A stretch of 64,000 nucleotides of DNA from Halomonas sp. 25-S5 (lineage in GTDB: Bacteria; Pseudomonadota; Gammaproteobacteria; Pseudomonadales; Halomonadaceae). Position numbers and translations under genes: made by a program. Every line of letters starts with the position of its first letter. The first letter of the stretch is position 1. Below the pieces are notes generated by a model. The model ran no database searches, had not been told where the DNA came from, and saw only the letters and a list, made by a program, of their open reading frames with translations. This document shows, piece by piece, positions 46,071-55,752 of this stretch. The stretch spans positions 172,391 to 236,390 of the forward strand of contig NZ_JARANV010000003.1 of the NCBI RefSeq assembly GCF_029889845.1. The letters are read 5' to 3'.

Positions 46071-46916
46071 TCAGCGTCGCCGCCGGGCGGCGCCGTGGGT
46101 GGCGCCGTGGGTGGCGGCCCGGCAGGTTTCCAGGCAGGCCTCGGGCAGCCGGATATCCACGGCGATGGGCAGGTGGTCCGAGAAGAGGTGGTCGAGCACT
46201 CGCACCTCGTCGGCCTGGAGGGACTTCGAGAGTAGGATGTGGTCCAGGGCCCGGCGGGGCTGCCAGGAAGGATAGCTGAGCGGCGGGCGTACCGGATGCA
46301 GCGGCAGCGAGGCACAGAAGCGCGCGTGGCCGTGGAGCTGGTCGGGGGTGCAGTTGAGGTCCCCCATCACCACCACATGGCGCAGCGGCTGGATGATCTC
46401 GCTGAGGTAGTCGAGCTGGCGCACCCGGCCGCGGTGGCTCAGCGCCAGGTGGGCGACGAACAGGTGCAGGGCATCGGGACCCTCGCCGTAGCGGGCATGG
46501 ATGGCGCCGCGGCCGGGCAGGGTGCCGGGCAGGCGATACTCCTCGATGCGGGCCGGGGGCAGTCGCGACAGCAGCCCGTTGCTGTGTTGGGCGATGCGGC
46601 CCAAGTTGCGGTTGAGCTGCTGGAAATGGTGGGGAAAGCCGGCATGGCTGGCCAGGTACGCCACCTGGTTGACCTGGCTCGAGCGGAAGCTCCCGCCGTC
46701 GGCCTCCTGGAGGCCGACGATGTCGAAGCGACCGAGCACCTCGCCGATCATGTCCAGACGCCGCAGCCGGTTCGGGTGCGGTAGCAGGTGCTGCCAGCTG
46801 CGCGTCAGGTAGTGGTGGTAGGCCGAGGTCTGTATGCCCACCTGCAGATTGAAGGTGAGCAGCTTCAGGTGGCCACCCTCGAGCAGCGGCGTCCTTGCCT
46901 CGGCCAGATGGGACAT
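46071..46916 (-). CDS. Endonuclease/exonuclease/phosphatase family protein
   Basis: A 281-residue protein of the EEP fold. Motifs are LLTFNLQVGIQTSAYHHY, DIVGLQEADGGSFRSSQVNQVAYLA (catalytic Glu), FVAHLALSHRGRVRQLDYL, VVMGDLNCTPDQL (Asp-Asn) and LDHILLSKSL plus FSDHLPIAVDI (catalytic Asp-His). The substrate could be nucleic acid, phospholipid or inositol phosphate. The start at 46916 follows the dsbA stop (TGAGATG). The C terminus ends with a duplicated THGA motif from a 12-bp tandem duplication (GCCGTGGGTGGC twice, about 46094-46117) and an Arg-rich tail. Confidence 0.8.
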   Translation of the reverse strand: MSHLAEARTPLLEGGHLKLLTFNLQVGIQTSAYHHYLTRSWQHLLPHPNRLRRLDMIGEVLGRFDIVGLQEADGGSFRSSQVNQVAYLASHAGFPHHFQQLNRNLGRIAQHSNGLLSRLPPARIEEYRLPGTLPGRGAIHARYGEGPDALHLFVAHLALSHRGRVRQLDYLSEIIQPLRHVVVMGDLNCTPDQLHGHARFCASLPLHPVRPPLSYPSWQPRRALDHILLSKSLQADEVRVLDHLFSDHLPIAVDIRLPEACLETCRAATHGATHGAARRRR

Positions 46917-46917
46917 C

Positions 46918-47550
46918 TCAGTCAGCACGCTCCTCGCGGACCCGCTCGACCAGGGCACCGGCCACCTGCGGCATGTTGTCGAGGCTACCGGCCGAGCTCG
47001 GCGTGACCAGGTAGCGGCCATCGACGATCAGTGCTGGCACGCCCATCAGCTGCATCTGGCGCATGCGGGCATGGGCCTGGTTCACCTTGCCCTTGACGCC
47101 GAAAGAGCCCAGCGCCTCGCGGGCCTCCTTCTCGCTGACGCCATAGTCGCTGAAGAAGGCGGTGATGGCCTCGGGCTCGGTCAGGCTGCGCCCCTCCTCG
47201 TGGATGGCGTGGAAGAAGTCGTCATGCAGGGCGTCGAGGATCCCCAGTTGCTGGGCCGCATAGAAGGCGAACGCATGCGTGTTCCAGTCGCCGCCCATGG
47301 TGGCTGGCATGCGCTGGAAGGCGACATCCTCGGGCTGCTCGGCGACCCAGGCGTTGAGCGGGTCCTCCAGGTTGTAGCAGTGGGGACAGCCGTACCAGAA
47401 GGCCTCGGTCACCTCGATGCGCTGGTCCTCGACCTGGGTCTCCACCGGGTTGTCGAGCACCTCGTAGTGCTCGCCCTCGACGAGGGACTGGGCGGTGGCC
47501 AGGCCCGGCAGGGCGAGGCCGGCGAGGACGAGCATCAGGGGCTTGAGCAT
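46918..47550 (-). CDS. dsbA: Thiol:disulfide interchange protein DsbA
   Basis: A 210-residue periplasmic oxidase that introduces disulfides. The signal peptide (MLKPLMLVLAGLALPGLATAQ) is followed by a thioredoxin domain with the active site YGCPHCYNLEDPL and an inserted helical domain. The cis-Pro is in MGVPALIVDGRYLV. A start at 47550 gives a normal-length precursor; an upstream in-frame extension is not supported. It lies after the cytochrome c4 gene on the same strand, which is a frequent pseudomonad order (engB, cc4, dsbA, EEP gene). Confidence 0.93.
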   Translation of the reverse strand: MLKPLMLVLAGLALPGLATAQSLVEGEHYEVLDNPVETQVEDQRIEVTEAFWYGCPHCYNLEDPLNAWVAEQPEDVAFQRMPATMGGDWNTHAFAFYAAQQLGILDALHDDFFHAIHEEGRSLTEPEAITAFFSDYGVSEKEAREALGSFGVKGKVNQAHARMRQMQLMGVPALIVDGRYLVTPSSAGSLDNMPQVAGALVERVREERAD

Positions 47551-47642
47551 GGGGTTCTCCTTGAAAGAATCGTGATCCAGTGCCGATGGAGGGCACATCG
47601 CTGGCTTTGAGTCTCGCCCGCGGCTGGGGTTCCCCGCAGACA

Positions 47643-47669
47643 CCGAGGGCGGCCAAAGGCCGCCCTCGG
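47643..47669 (-). terminator. Hairpin between cytochrome c4 and dsbA
   Basis: A 12-bp perfect stem CCGAGGGCGGCC-AAA-GGCCGCCCTCGG, 28 bases after the cytochrome c4 stop and about 90 bases before the dsbA start. No U tract; probably a terminator or a 3'-end stabiliser of the cytochrome message. Confidence 0.6.
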
Positions 47670-47697
47670 CGTGCCAGCGCGGTGCGCCGGGTCGGCC

Positions 47698-48318
47698 TCA
47701 GTGCAGGCCGAGCACGTAGTTGGCCACGGCTTCCATGTCGCGATCGCTCAGCTTGGAGGCGATGTCGCCCATCATGTTGGCCGGGTCGTTGTTGCGCGCG
47801 CCGGAGGCGAAGGCCTTCAGGTTGGCTACCACGTAGTCGTGCTTCTGGCCGGAGAGCGCCGGGTAGACGGCGCTGCCGATGCCCCCGCCGGTGGGTGTGT
47901 GGCAGGCGGCGCAGGCGGGGACGCCCTTGGCCATGTCGCCGGCACGGTACAGTTCACGGCCACGTTCGATCAGCGCCTCGTCGGCGTCGGCCTGGCCCAG
48001 GGCGGGGTCCATGTCGGAGAAGTAGACCGCCACGTCCCAGGCGTCCTGGTCGGAGAAGTTGTCCACCTGGCCGGCCATCTGGGGCACCATGCGGTTGCCG
48101 TCACGGATGTCCATGATCTGCTTGGCCAGGTAGGAGGCCTGCTGACCGGCCAGGTTGGGGAAGATGCCGGACGGGCTGATGCCCTGCTGCCCGTGGCAGG
48201 CGGCGCATGCCTGCGCCTTGTTCTTGCCCGCCGCGGCATCGGCATCCGCTTGAAGGTCTGCATGGGCCATGCCGACGGCGCCCATGGTGATTGCCAGGCT
48301 TGCCAGTAGCTTTCTCAT
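47698..48318 (-). CDS. Cytochrome c4 (dihaem)
   Basis: A 206-residue periplasmic dihaem cytochrome that carries electrons to terminal oxidases. A signal peptide ([20 protein letters not shown]) is followed by two similar domains, each with CAACH ([10 protein letters not shown] near residue 40 and [10 protein letters not shown] near 136). Axial Met candidates are in [10 protein letters not shown] and [12 protein letters not shown]. The acidic composition of the mature protein fits a halophile. Expression is from the divergent region 48319-48561 shared with engB, in which a palindrome GGTACGTACC (48351-48360) and a TATACT hexamer (near 48452, on the engB strand) are visible. Confidence 0.94.
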   Translation of the reverse strand: MRKLLASLAITMGAVGMAHADLQADADAAAGKNKAQACAACHGQQGISPSGIFPNLAGQQASYLAKQIMDIRDGNRMVPQMAGQVDNFSDQDAWDVAVYFSDMDPALGQADADEALIERGRELYRAGDMAKGVPACAACHTPTGGGIGSAVYPALSGQKHDYVVANLKAFASGARNNDPANMMGDIASKLSDRDMEAVANYVLGLH

Positions 48319-48561
48319 CGCTGTTCCACTATCCCGTTACGTTGTTGGCCGGTACGTACCCCGGGTGCCGCCCGATCCTCGAGGCCGGGTGCCCTCTGGC
48401 CGGTCGTCGCCGACGCCCTGTGGTCGGTCGCTGACGGCCGGAGCACGGTGGTATACTGGTGCGCCCCGGGTCGCAGACAAAGACACTGCATTATAACGGA
48501 ACACCCGAGCCGCGGGAATGCAAGCCGTGGCGCCCTTGATCAACGTCAGGATTTTCCCGCC

Positions 48562-49203
48562 ATGTCGCGACTCAACACTCGCCTCAACTCTCGCTTCAAT
48601 TATCAGGCCTCCCGTTTCCTCACCAGCGCCCCGACCCTGGCCAAGTGCCCGCCGGACGAGGGGGCCGAGGTGGCCTTCGCCGGCCGTTCCAATGCCGGAA
48701 AGTCCAGCGCCATCAATGCCCTGACGCGGCAGAAGGCGCTGGCCCGTACCTCCAAGACGCCAGGGCGTACCCAGCTGATCAACTTCTTCGTGCTGGGCGA
48801 GGACGCCGGCCACCGGCTGGTCGACCTGCCGGGCTACGGCTATGCCAAGGTGCCCGAGCAGGTCAAGCTGGAGTGGCAGCGCCATCTCTCCGACTACCTG
48901 CGGCGCCGCGGCTCGCTGCGCGGGCTGGTGTTGGTGATGGACGTGCGCCACCCGCTGACGGAGTTCGACCAGACCCTGCTCGGCTGGGCCGACGAGGCCG
49001 GCATGCCCGTTCATATCCTGCTGACCAAGGCCGACAAGCTGAAGAGCGGCGCGGCGAAGGCGGCACTGCAGCAGGTGCGCACGCGGCTGCGTGAGTGGGA
49101 GGACCTGGTCAGCATTCAGCTCTTCTCCGCCCTCAAGAAGCAGGGCATCGAGGAGGTGCACGAACGCCTCGATGGTTGGCTGCTCGATCCCGAGCAGGGC
49201 TGA
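48562..49203 (+). CDS. engB: Ribosome biogenesis GTP-binding protein
   Basis: A 213-residue YihA/YsxC-family GTPase needed for large-subunit assembly. G1 is [13 protein letters not shown]2 the Thr in [10 protein letters not shown]3 DLPGYGYAK and G4 TKADKL. The N-terminal 25 residues ([23 protein letters not shown]) are typical. The start at 48562 gives the normal length; a longer frame to 48448 lacks support. It is divergent from the cytochrome c4 gene, the same arrangement as in many gammaproteobacteria. Confidence 0.95.
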   Translation: MSRLNTRLNSRFNYQASRFLTSAPTLAKCPPDEGAEVAFAGRSNAGKSSAINALTRQKALARTSKTPGRTQLINFFVLGEDAGHRLVDLPGYGYAKVPEQVKLEWQRHLSDYLRRRGSLRGLVLVMDVRHPLTEFDQTLLGWADEAGMPVHILLTKADKLKSGAAKAALQQVRTRLREWEDLVSIQLFSALKKQGIEEVHERLDGWLLDPEQG

Positions 49204-49215
49204 CCCCGGAGGGCC

Positions 49216-49959
49216 CTAGCCCTTACGCTCCAGGCGGTCGATCAACGCCGGCAGCTCTCGCACGTGGCCAAGGCGGTACACCCCCGTGGGGAGCTCGCCG
49301 GCATGGGGCGTGTCGGCGGCGATCCAGGCCGCGCGCATGCCCAGGCGCAGGGCCGGCAGCACGTCCTCCTGCCAGGAATCCCCCACGTGCAGCGCCCGGG
49401 AGGGCGGCGTGGCGAGCCGCGCCAGGGCGGCGAGGAAGGGGCGGGCGTCCGGCTTGGGCGCCTGGATCTCGCCGGCGGCGATGGCTACCCGGAAATGCCG
49501 GTGCAGCGCCAGGCGGTGCAGCGCCAGGTTGCCGTTGGTGATGGCCCCCAGCCGGTAGCGGCCGCCGAGCCCCTCGAGCAGCGGCTCCACCTCGGGATGG
49601 GGCGAGACCGCGAGGCGCAGTTCGTGGAAGCGCGCCAGGGTCGCGGCGGCCCACAGCCAGGCGGCGCTGCGCGGCAGCCCGAAGGCCTCCAGCAGCTCGA
49701 CGAGGGCGCGTTCGCGCAGCCAGCTGAAGTCACCGCGACGCAGCGGGTGTCGCTCGGCGAGGCGTCGGCGGCTGGCCTGGTAGGCCGCCAGGGGGAAACG
49801 CTCGGCGAAGCGGCCGAGGTGCGTCTCGCCGCGGTTGGCCAGCCAGTCGCTCAGGGCCTCGTCGAGCCAGGCGTAGTGGCCGGCCTCGGTGCGCGCCATC
49901 ACGCCGCGGTTGTCCCACAGGGTGTCATCCAGATCGAAGGTGATCGCCCGCAGGGTCAT
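49216..49959 (-). CDS. HAD-superfamily phosphatase (YigB-like)
   Basis: A 247-residue haloacid dehalogenase fold protein. Motif I is FDLDDTLWDN, motif II AITNGNL, motif III the Lys in QAPKPDARPFLAAL, and motif IV HVGDSWQEDVLPALRLGMRAAWI. YigB dephosphorylates FMN and other small phosphates in E. coli, and the position just after xerC matches yigB there; the substrate here is inferred. Its start overlaps the xerC stop (ATGA), so it is the last gene of the argH-to-HAD cluster. Confidence 0.87.
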   Translation of the reverse strand: MTLRAITFDLDDTLWDNRGVMARTEAGHYAWLDEALSDWLANRGETHLGRFAERFPLAAYQASRRRLAERHPLRRGDFSWLRERALVELLEAFGLPRSAAWLWAAATLARFHELRLAVSPHPEVEPLLEGLGGRYRLGAITNGNLALHRLALHRHFRVAIAAGEIQAPKPDARPFLAALARLATPPSRALHVGDSWQEDVLPALRLGMRAAWIAADTPHAGELPTGVYRLGHVRELPALIDRLERKG

Positions 49960-50873
49960 GACGGCTTTCCGCCATCGTCGGAGCGGCGTCGTGCCCGGGG
50001 GTGGGCCGCGTCGTAGCTCGCCGCCAGGTGCTGCCAGTCGAGCCGGGTGTAGACCTGGGTGGTGGCGAGGTCCGCATGGCCCAGCAGCTCCTGCACGGCC
50101 CGCAGGTCCTGGCTCGACTCTAGCAGGTGGCTGGCGAAGGAGTGGCGCAGCCGGTGCGGATGGAGGTGCTCGGCTAGGCCCCTGGCCCTGGCCAGCTCGG
50201 CCAGCCGCTTCTGGATGGCGCGATGGCCCAGCCGGGCGCCGCGCACTCCGACGAACAGCGCCGGCGTGTCGCGGTCGGCCAGCTGGACGCGCACCGCCCG
50301 CCAGGCGTCCAGGGCCTGGCGCGCCCGGCGCCCCACCGGCACCTGGCGGGGCTTGCCGCCCTTGCCCAGCACCCGCACCCGCTGCGGCTGGAGGTCGCCG
50401 AGGTCCAGCGCCGCCAGCTCGGCCAGGCGCAGGCCGCTCGAATAGAAGAGTTCCAGCATCGCCTGGTCGCGCCGGGCCAGGGGCGAGCCATCGTGGGGGG
50501 TGTCGAGGAAGCGGGCCAGCTGGTCCACGTCCAGGGGGCGCGGCAAGTGCCGGGGCTGGCGCGGCGTGCGCACCAGGGGCACCGGGTTGTGGCGCAGCCG
50601 GCCGGCCTGCACCAGGTGGCGGGCGAAGCCCGAGATGGCCGCTCGCCGCCGGGCCAGGCTGCGCGGGGCCTGCCCCCGCATGCGCTCGCTGCCCAGGAAG
50701 CGGCGCAGCAGGGCGGCATCCAGCGCTGACCAGTCGTCGATGGCCTCGGCCTCGAGGAAGGCCACCAGGGCCGCCAGGTCACGCCGGTAGGCGTCCACCG
50801 TGGCCGGACTGGCAGTGCGGGCCAGCCCGGCCAGGAAGACCTCGACCTCGGCGCCCAGCGCACGACCGGTCAC
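49956..50873 (-). CDS. xerC: Tyrosine recombinase XerC
   Basis: A 305-residue site-specific recombinase resolving chromosome dimers at dif with XerD. The N-terminal SAM-like domain runs to about residue 100. Catalytic residues are Arg in SSGLRLAELAAL, the beta-hairpin Lys in VRVLGKGGKPRQVPV, HxxR in HPHRLRHSFASHLLES, His in LGHADLATTQ and Tyr in VYTRLD. A GTG start at 50873 overlaps the DUF484 stop (GTGA) and gives normal length. In this group xerC is found with dapF and DUF484, as here. Confidence 0.94.
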   Translation of the reverse strand: MTGRALGAEVEVFLAGLARTASPATVDAYRRDLAALVAFLEAEAIDDWSALDAALLRRFLGSERMRGQAPRSLARRRAAISGFARHLVQAGRLRHNPVPLVRTPRQPRHLPRPLDVDQLARFLDTPHDGSPLARRDQAMLELFYSSGLRLAELAALDLGDLQPQRVRVLGKGGKPRQVPVGRRARQALDAWRAVRVQLADRDTPALFVGVRGARLGHRAIQKRLAELARARGLAEHLHPHRLRHSFASHLLESSQDLRAVQELLGHADLATTQVYTRLDWQHLAASYDAAHPRARRRSDDGGKPS

Positions 50874-51586
50874 GGCGAGGCCGGGGCCAGGCGCACCAGC
50901 AGCCGCGCCACCACCTCGGCCACGTACTCGGTGAACAGGGTATCCATGCTGGCGCGGAAGTGGTCCGGGTCGGGGCTCGCCAGCACCAGGTAGCCCAGCG
51001 GCTCGCCCAGGGTCAGCCGCGACAGGGCGCAGGAGCCGGCCTTGTCGGGCGCCGGCACATGGGGCAGCAGGCGCTTCCAGTCGGTCGGCGTCAGTCGCGT
51101 GCAGCGGCTGGGGCGGCCGTCGAGCAGGGCGGCCAGGCGCTGGCCGGCATGGTCGTCGAGGACCTGGCGCGGGGCCTGAGGCGGCCGCGGCTCGGCATCG
51201 GTCAGGCTGGCCGGACACCACAGCGCCAGCGCCGGGGTATGGAAGCGCTCGGCGAGCTGGGTGGCCAGCGCCTGGCCCAGGGCGTCGTTGTCCTCGGCCT
51301 CGAGCAGCGCCAGCACCAGCTCGCGGGTGCGGCGATACTGGCCCTCGTTGTGGCGGGCCGACTCCAACAGCTGCTCCAGGCGCCATTCGGCCTGCTCGGC
51401 GCGGGAGCGCAGGTCGTGGACCAGCCGCTCGAGCAGCGAGGTGGCGCCACGGGCCTCGGGATGCGGGACCTTGAGCTGCTGCAGCAGGCCCTCGCGACCG
51501 ACGAAGAAGTCCGGGTGACAGGCCAGCCACTGGGCCACCCGATCGGGGTCGAGGGTCTTGCGCGGGTCGGGGGCGGCTCGGGTCAT
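50870..51586 (-). CDS. DUF484 family protein
   Basis: A 238-residue cytoplasmic protein with a GAF-like fold, function unknown. The N-terminal segment RVAQWLACHPDFFVGREGLLQQLKVPHPEARGATSLLERLV, with conserved HP(D/E)FF, is the family hallmark. A helix and coiled coil (residues 60-85) leads to the GAF-like half (GQRLAALLDGRPSRC, GSCALSRLTLGEPLGYLVLASPDPDHF). Always found between dapF and xerC in gammaproteobacteria, as here. The start at 51586 follows GGAGAAG. Confidence 0.88.
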   Translation of the reverse strand: MTRAAPDPRKTLDPDRVAQWLACHPDFFVGREGLLQQLKVPHPEARGATSLLERLVHDLRSRAEQAEWRLEQLLESARHNEGQYRRTRELVLALLEAEDNDALGQALATQLAERFHTPALALWCPASLTDAEPRPPQAPRQVLDDHAGQRLAALLDGRPSRCTRLTPTDWKRLLPHVPAPDKAGSCALSRLTLGEPLGYLVLASPDPDHFRASMDTLFTEYVAEVVARLLVRLAPASP

Positions 51587-51615
51587 GGGAGCTTCTCCTT
51601 TGGTGGCGGGGCGAC

Positions 51616-52449
51616 TCAGTTCAGGACGACGCGGCCGTCGAAGACGCGCTCGGCGGGACCGGTCATGATCAGGGAGGCGTCGCCGCCGGCCCACTCGATG
51701 CGCAGGTCGCCGCCGCGCAGGTGGACGGTGACCGGGCTTTCCAGCAGCCCTCGGCGGATGCCGCTGGCCACCGCGGCGCAGGCGCCGGTACCGCAGGCCA
51801 GGGTCTCGCCGCTGCCGCGTTCATACACCCGCAGGCGGATCTCGTGGGGCGTCACCACCTGCATGAAGCCCACGTTGACCCGCCGCGGGAAGCGCGGATG
51901 GGCCTCGAGGGCCGGCCCCAGGCGCTCGACGGGGGTCGTGTCGACGTCGTCGACGCGCAGCACCGCATGGGGGTTGCCCATCGACACCACGCCTACCTCG
52001 AGGCGCTCGCCGTCCACTTCCAGCGGGTGGAGCAGGCGGTCCTCGGCGGCCTCGAAGGGCAGTGCCTCGGGGGCGAAGCGCGGTGTTCCCATGTCGACGC
52101 GGACCCGGCCGTCGTCCTCGACCACCAGGGTCAGCGGACCGCCGGCGGTCTCGACATGGATCTCGTGCTTGTGGGTCAGGCGCTGGTCGCGCACGAAGCG
52201 GGCGAAGCAGCGGGCGCCGTTGCCGCAGTTCTCCACCTCGCTGCCGTCGGCGTTGTAGATCCGGTAGCGGAAGTCCATCTCCGCGTCCCGCGGCGGCTCG
52301 ACGACCAGCAGCTGGTCGAAGCCGATGCCGAAGCGGCGGTCGGCCAGCTGGCGGATCTGGTCGTCGGCCAGGCGGGCCCGCTGGGTGACCAGATCGACCA
52401 CCATGAAGTCGTTGCCCAGCCCCTGCATCTTGGTGAAGTGCAGCAGCAT
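51616..52449 (-). CDS. dapF: Diaminopimelate epimerase
   Basis: A 277-residue enzyme converting LL- to meso-diaminopimelate for lysine and peptidoglycan. The N terminus [18 protein letters not shown] is canonical. The two catalytic cysteines are in [16 protein letters not shown] and [27 protein letters not shown] is also typical. The ATG shares its A with the lysA stop (TGATG), so lysA and dapF are coupled. Confidence 0.95.
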   Translation of the reverse strand: MLLHFTKMQGLGNDFMVVDLVTQRARLADDQIRQLADRRFGIGFDQLLVVEPPRDAEMDFRYRIYNADGSEVENCGNGARCFARFVRDQRLTHKHEIHVETAGGPLTLVVEDDGRVRVDMGTPRFAPEALPFEAAEDRLLHPLEVDGERLEVGVVSMGNPHAVLRVDDVDTTPVERLGPALEAHPRFPRRVNVGFMQVVTPHEIRLRVYERGSGETLACGTGACAAVASGIRRGLLESPVTVHLRGGDLRIEWAGGDASLIMTGPAERVFDGRVVLN

Positions 52450-53729
52450 CAGCGTGCCTCCCCCTCGTCGTCGGGCAGCAGCGACTCGCCCGCCCACAGC
52501 GCTTCCAGGCGCTCGCGGCGGCGTACCAAATGGGCGCGGTCGCCGTCGACCATCACCTCGGCGGGGCGCGGGCGACTGTTGTAGTTCGAGGCCATCGCAA
52601 AGCCGTAGGCGCCGGCGGAGCGCACCGCCAGCAGGTCGCCGGCGGCGATGGCGAGCGCGCGCTCCTTGCCCAGGAAGTCGCCGGTCTCGCAGACCGGGCC
52701 GACCACGTCATAGGTCGCGGTGTCGCGCGGCTTGCGGGTATCCACCGCCAGGATCGCCTGCCACGCCTGGTAGAGGGCGGGGCGGATCAGGTCGTTCATG
52801 CCGGCATCGACGATGGCGAAGTTCCGGGTCTCGCCGGGCTTGAGGTACTCGACCCGGGTCAGCAGCACCCCGGCATTGGCGGCGATGGAGCGGCCCGGCT
52901 CGAAGAGCAGGGTCAGACGCTCGCTGCCCGGCCACTTCGACAGCCGCTCGAGCAGGGCGGTGGCATAGTCGAAGGGCGCCGGCGGGCGTTCGTCGCGGTA
53001 GGGCACGCCGAGGCCGCCGCCCAGGTCCAGGTGTTGCACCTCGATGCCGCGCTCGCGCAGGCGTTCGAGCAGCGCCAGCAGCCGGTCGAGGGCGTCGAGG
53101 AAGGGCGAGAGCTCGGTGAGCTGGGAGCCGATATGACAGTCCAGGCCGGTGACGCGCACGTTGGGGAGCGCGGCGGCCAGCTCGTAGACGGCCAGCGCCT
53201 CGTCCACCGGGATGCCGAACTTGTTGTCCTTGAGCCCGGTGGAGATGTAGGGGTGGGTGCCGGCGTCCACGTCCGGGTTGACCCGCAGCGACACCGGGGC
53301 GACCTTGCCGAGCCGCCCGGCCACGACGTCGAGGCGCTCGAGTTCCGGGCGCGACTCGACGTTGAAGCACTTGATGCCTACCTCCAGCGCCCGGGCCATC
53401 TCGGCCTGCTGCTTGGCCACGCCGGAGAAGACCACCCTGGCCGGGTCGCCGCCGGCGGCCAGCACCCGTTCCAGCTCGCCCACGGAGACGATGTCGAAGC
53501 CGGCGCCGAGCCTCGCCAGCAGCCCCAGCACCGCCAGGTTGCTGTTGGCCTTCACCGCATAGCAGATCAGGTGGGGATGGCTGCCCAGCGCCTCGGTGTA
53601 GGCGCGGAAATGGCGTGCCAGGGTGGCCCGGGAGTAGACGTAGCAGGGGGTGCCGACCTCGTCGGCGATGCGGGTCAGCGGCACGTCCTCGCCGTAGAGG
53701 ACGCCGTCGCGGTATTCGAAATGGTCCAT
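52449..53729 (-). CDS. lysA: Diaminopimelate decarboxylase
   Basis: A 426-residue PLP enzyme catalysing the last step of lysine synthesis. The PLP Lys is in [14 protein letters not shown], the glycine loop in [11 protein letters not shown], and the second-subunit Cys in [24 protein letters not shown] and [21 protein letters not shown] are further signatures. The start at 53729 (MDHFEYRDG) is favoured; the in-frame extension upstream crosses the inverted repeat. 148 bases separate it from lptM. Confidence 0.95.
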   Translation of the reverse strand: MDHFEYRDGVLYGEDVPLTRIADEVGTPCYVYSRATLARHFRAYTEALGSHPHLICYAVKANSNLAVLGLLARLGAGFDIVSVGELERVLAAGGDPARVVFSGVAKQQAEMARALEVGIKCFNVESRPELERLDVVAGRLGKVAPVSLRVNPDVDAGTHPYISTGLKDNKFGIPVDEALAVYELAAALPNVRVTGLDCHIGSQLTELSPFLDALDRLLALLERLRERGIEVQHLDLGGGLGVPYRDERPPAPFDYATALLERLSKWPGSERLTLLFEPGRSIAANAGVLLTRVEYLKPGETRNFAIVDAGMNDLIRPALYQAWQAILAVDTRKPRDTATYDVVGPVCETGDFLGKERALAIAAGDLLAVRSAGAYGFAMASNYNSRPRPAEVMVDGDRAHLVRRRERLEALWAGESLLPDDEGEAR

Positions 53730-53745
53730 GCTAGCTCTCGCTTCG

Positions 53746-53889
53746 GAGAAACGTTGATTTATTGCTGCGCTCGATATCCTGGCCGCCGGCGGTGCGCGCA
53801 ATCCTCATTGAGCAGCCAGTCAACTCCGGTTGCTGTGCTCCGGCGGCGATCAGCCTATCTTTCGCTCGCGACATAAATCAGCGCTTCTC
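53746..53889. repeat. 17-bp inverted repeats flanking the lptM-lysA spacer
   Basis: GAGAAACGTTGATTTAT (53746-53762) and ATAAATCAGCGCTTCTC (53873-53889) are inverted copies with two mismatches, enclosing 110 bases. The right copy includes the lptM stop codon and its last codons (EKR-stop); the left copy lies just upstream of lysA. It could be a miniature inverted-repeat element or a large RNA stem between the two genes. Confidence 0.5.
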
Positions 53890-54072
53890 TTGGGAATCGG
53901 TGTCGTCGTCCTGCCGGGCCGCGTCCTCGTCCGACGCCTCCTGCTGGCCGGCAGGGTCGTAGCGCTCGGCGGCCGCCTCGTCGCCGGGCAGGTAGAGCGG
54001 GCCCTTCTGGCCGCAGCCGGCCAGGGCCAGTCCCATGGCTATTCCCAGGGTCAGGGGGGCGAGGCGACGCAT
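53878..54072 (-). CDS. lptM: LPS assembly lipoprotein LptM (YifL-like)
   Basis: A 64-residue outer-membrane lipoprotein that assists LptD maturation. The lipobox ALAGC is followed by GQKGPLYLP, the diagnostic conserved motif just after the lipidated Cys (about residue 20). The rest is a short acidic disordered tail (ASDEDAARQDDDTDSQEKR), longer and more acidic than in E. coli, as expected for a halophile. Its ATG shares a base with the argH stop (TGATG). The argH-lptM-lysA order is common in pseudomonads. Confidence 0.87.
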   Translation of the reverse strand: MRRLAPLTLGIAMGLALAGCGQKGPLYLPGDEAAAERYDPAGQQEASDEDAARQDDDTDSQEKR

Positions 54073-55490
54073 CAGGCCTGGCCCGTCAGGGTCGCCAGGG
54101 CGTCACGGGCCCGCTGGGCCGCGGCGCGCACCTGGTCCGGGGCGGTGCCGCCGATATGGTTGCGGGCGGCCACCGAGCCCTCCAGGGTCAGCACCTCGAA
54201 GACGTCTGCCTCGATGGTGTCGGAGAACTGGCGCAGCTCCTCGAGGGACATCTCGGAGAGGTCCTTGTGCTTCTTGAGGCCGAAGGCCACGGACTGGCCG
54301 ACGATCTCGTGGGCATCGCGGAAGGCCACGCCCTTGCGCACCAGGTAGTCGGCCAGGTCGGTGGCGGTGGAGAAGCCGCGGCGGGCGGCCTCGGCCATGC
54401 TGGCCTTGTTGGGTTCGATGGCCGGCACCATGTCGGCGAAGGCGCGCAGGCAGCCCTTGACGGTATCCAGGCTGTCGAACAGCGGCTCCTTGTCCTCCTG
54501 GTTGTCCTTGTTGTAGGCCAGGGGCTGGGATTTCATCAGCGTCAGCAGGCCGATGAGGTGGCCGTAGACGCGGCCCGTCTTGCCGCGCACCAGTTCCGGC
54601 ACGTCCGGGTTCTTCTTCTGCGGCATGATCGAGGAGCCGGTGCAGAAGCGGTCGGGCAGGTCGATGAAGTCGAACTGGGCGCTGGTCCACAGCACCAGCT
54701 CCTCGCTCATGCGCGACAAGTGCATCAGCAGGATGCTGGCGAAGGCCGTGAACTCGATGGCGAAGTCGCGATCGCTCACCGCATCGAGGCTGTTCTCGGC
54801 AGGGCGCTCGAAGCCCAGCAGCTCGGCGGTGACGTGACGGTCGATGGGGTAGGTGGTGCCGGCCAGCGCCGCCGCCCCGAGCGGCATCACGTTGACCCGC
54901 CGGCGGCAGTCGAGCAGGCGCTCGTGGTCGCGGGCGAGCATTTCCTGCCAGGCCAGCAGGTGGTGGCCGAAGGTCACCGGCTGGGCGGTCTGCAGGTGCG
55001 TGAAGCCGGGCATGATGGTGTCGGCTTCGCGGTCGGCCAGGGTGATCAGCCCCTCGCGCAGGCGGGCCAGCTCGGCGCCGACCACGTCGATCTCGTCGCG
55101 CAGGAAGAGGCGGATGTCGGTGGCCACCTGGTCGTTGCGTGAGCGGCCGGTATGCAATTTCTTGCCGGTGATGCCGATCTTGTCGGTGAGCCGCGCCTCG
55201 ATGTTCATATGCACGTCCTCGAGGGCCACGGACCACTCGAAGGCGCCAGACTCGATCTCGCCGCGGACCTCGCCGAGCCCCGCGATGATGGCGTCGCGCT
55301 CCTCGTCGGTCAGCACCCCGACCCGCGCCAGCATGGTGGCATGGGCGATCGAGCCCTGGATGTCGTGAAGGGCGAGGCGCTGGTCGAAGTCGACCGAGGC
55401 GGTGAAGCGTTCGACGAAGGCGTCGGTGGGCTCGCTGAAACGGCCGCCCCAGGACTGGTTGGTGCCGGGGTTGGGTGAACTCGGGCTCAT
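54072..55490 (-). CDS. argH: Argininosuccinate lyase
   Basis: A 472-residue enzyme of the fumarase/aspartase superfamily that releases arginine and fumarate. [37 protein letters not shown] is the typical N terminus. The active-site His region is [10 protein letters not shown] and [17 protein letters not shown]. The signature loop is [19 protein letters not shown]. The start at 55490 is chosen because its protein resembles the pseudomonad enzymes; an ATG at 55502 directly behind AGGA is an alternative. Divergent from hemC. Confidence 0.94.
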   Translation of the reverse strand: MSPSSPNPGTNQSWGGRFSEPTDAFVERFTASVDFDQRLALHDIQGSIAHATMLARVGVLTDEERDAIIAGLGEVRGEIESGAFEWSVALEDVHMNIEARLTDKIGITGKKLHTGRSRNDQVATDIRLFLRDEIDVVGAELARLREGLITLADREADTIMPGFTHLQTAQPVTFGHHLLAWQEMLARDHERLLDCRRRVNVMPLGAAALAGTTYPIDRHVTAELLGFERPAENSLDAVSDRDFAIEFTAFASILLMHLSRMSEELVLWTSAQFDFIDLPDRFCTGSSIMPQKKNPDVPELVRGKTGRVYGHLIGLLTLMKSQPLAYNKDNQEDKEPLFDSLDTVKGCLRAFADMVPAIEPNKASMAEAARRGFSTATDLADYLVRKGVAFRDAHEIVGQSVAFGLKKHKDLSEMSLEELRQFSDTIEADVFEVLTLEGSVAARNHIGGTAPDQVRAAAQRARDALATLTGQA

Positions 55491-55752
55491 CGGGCTGGGC
55501 ATCCTGCTAGATGATTGCGGTGGGTGACGGCCGGCGGGCCGGCCGCAGTGCCGCCGGGGCGGCACTACCTTGACATGGCGGAAAGTGTACCAGAGTCCGT
55601 GAGGCTGGCGAGGGACGGCAGCGCAAGGTCGCCGCGGGACGACGCGATTTTTCCTGCCCCGCGCGGTGCTTTATGATGAGGGATATCCATGACATCACCG
55701 GGCGCCGGCACAACGTGCGCCAACGGCAGGCAACCCGGTACGGGAGAACCAC

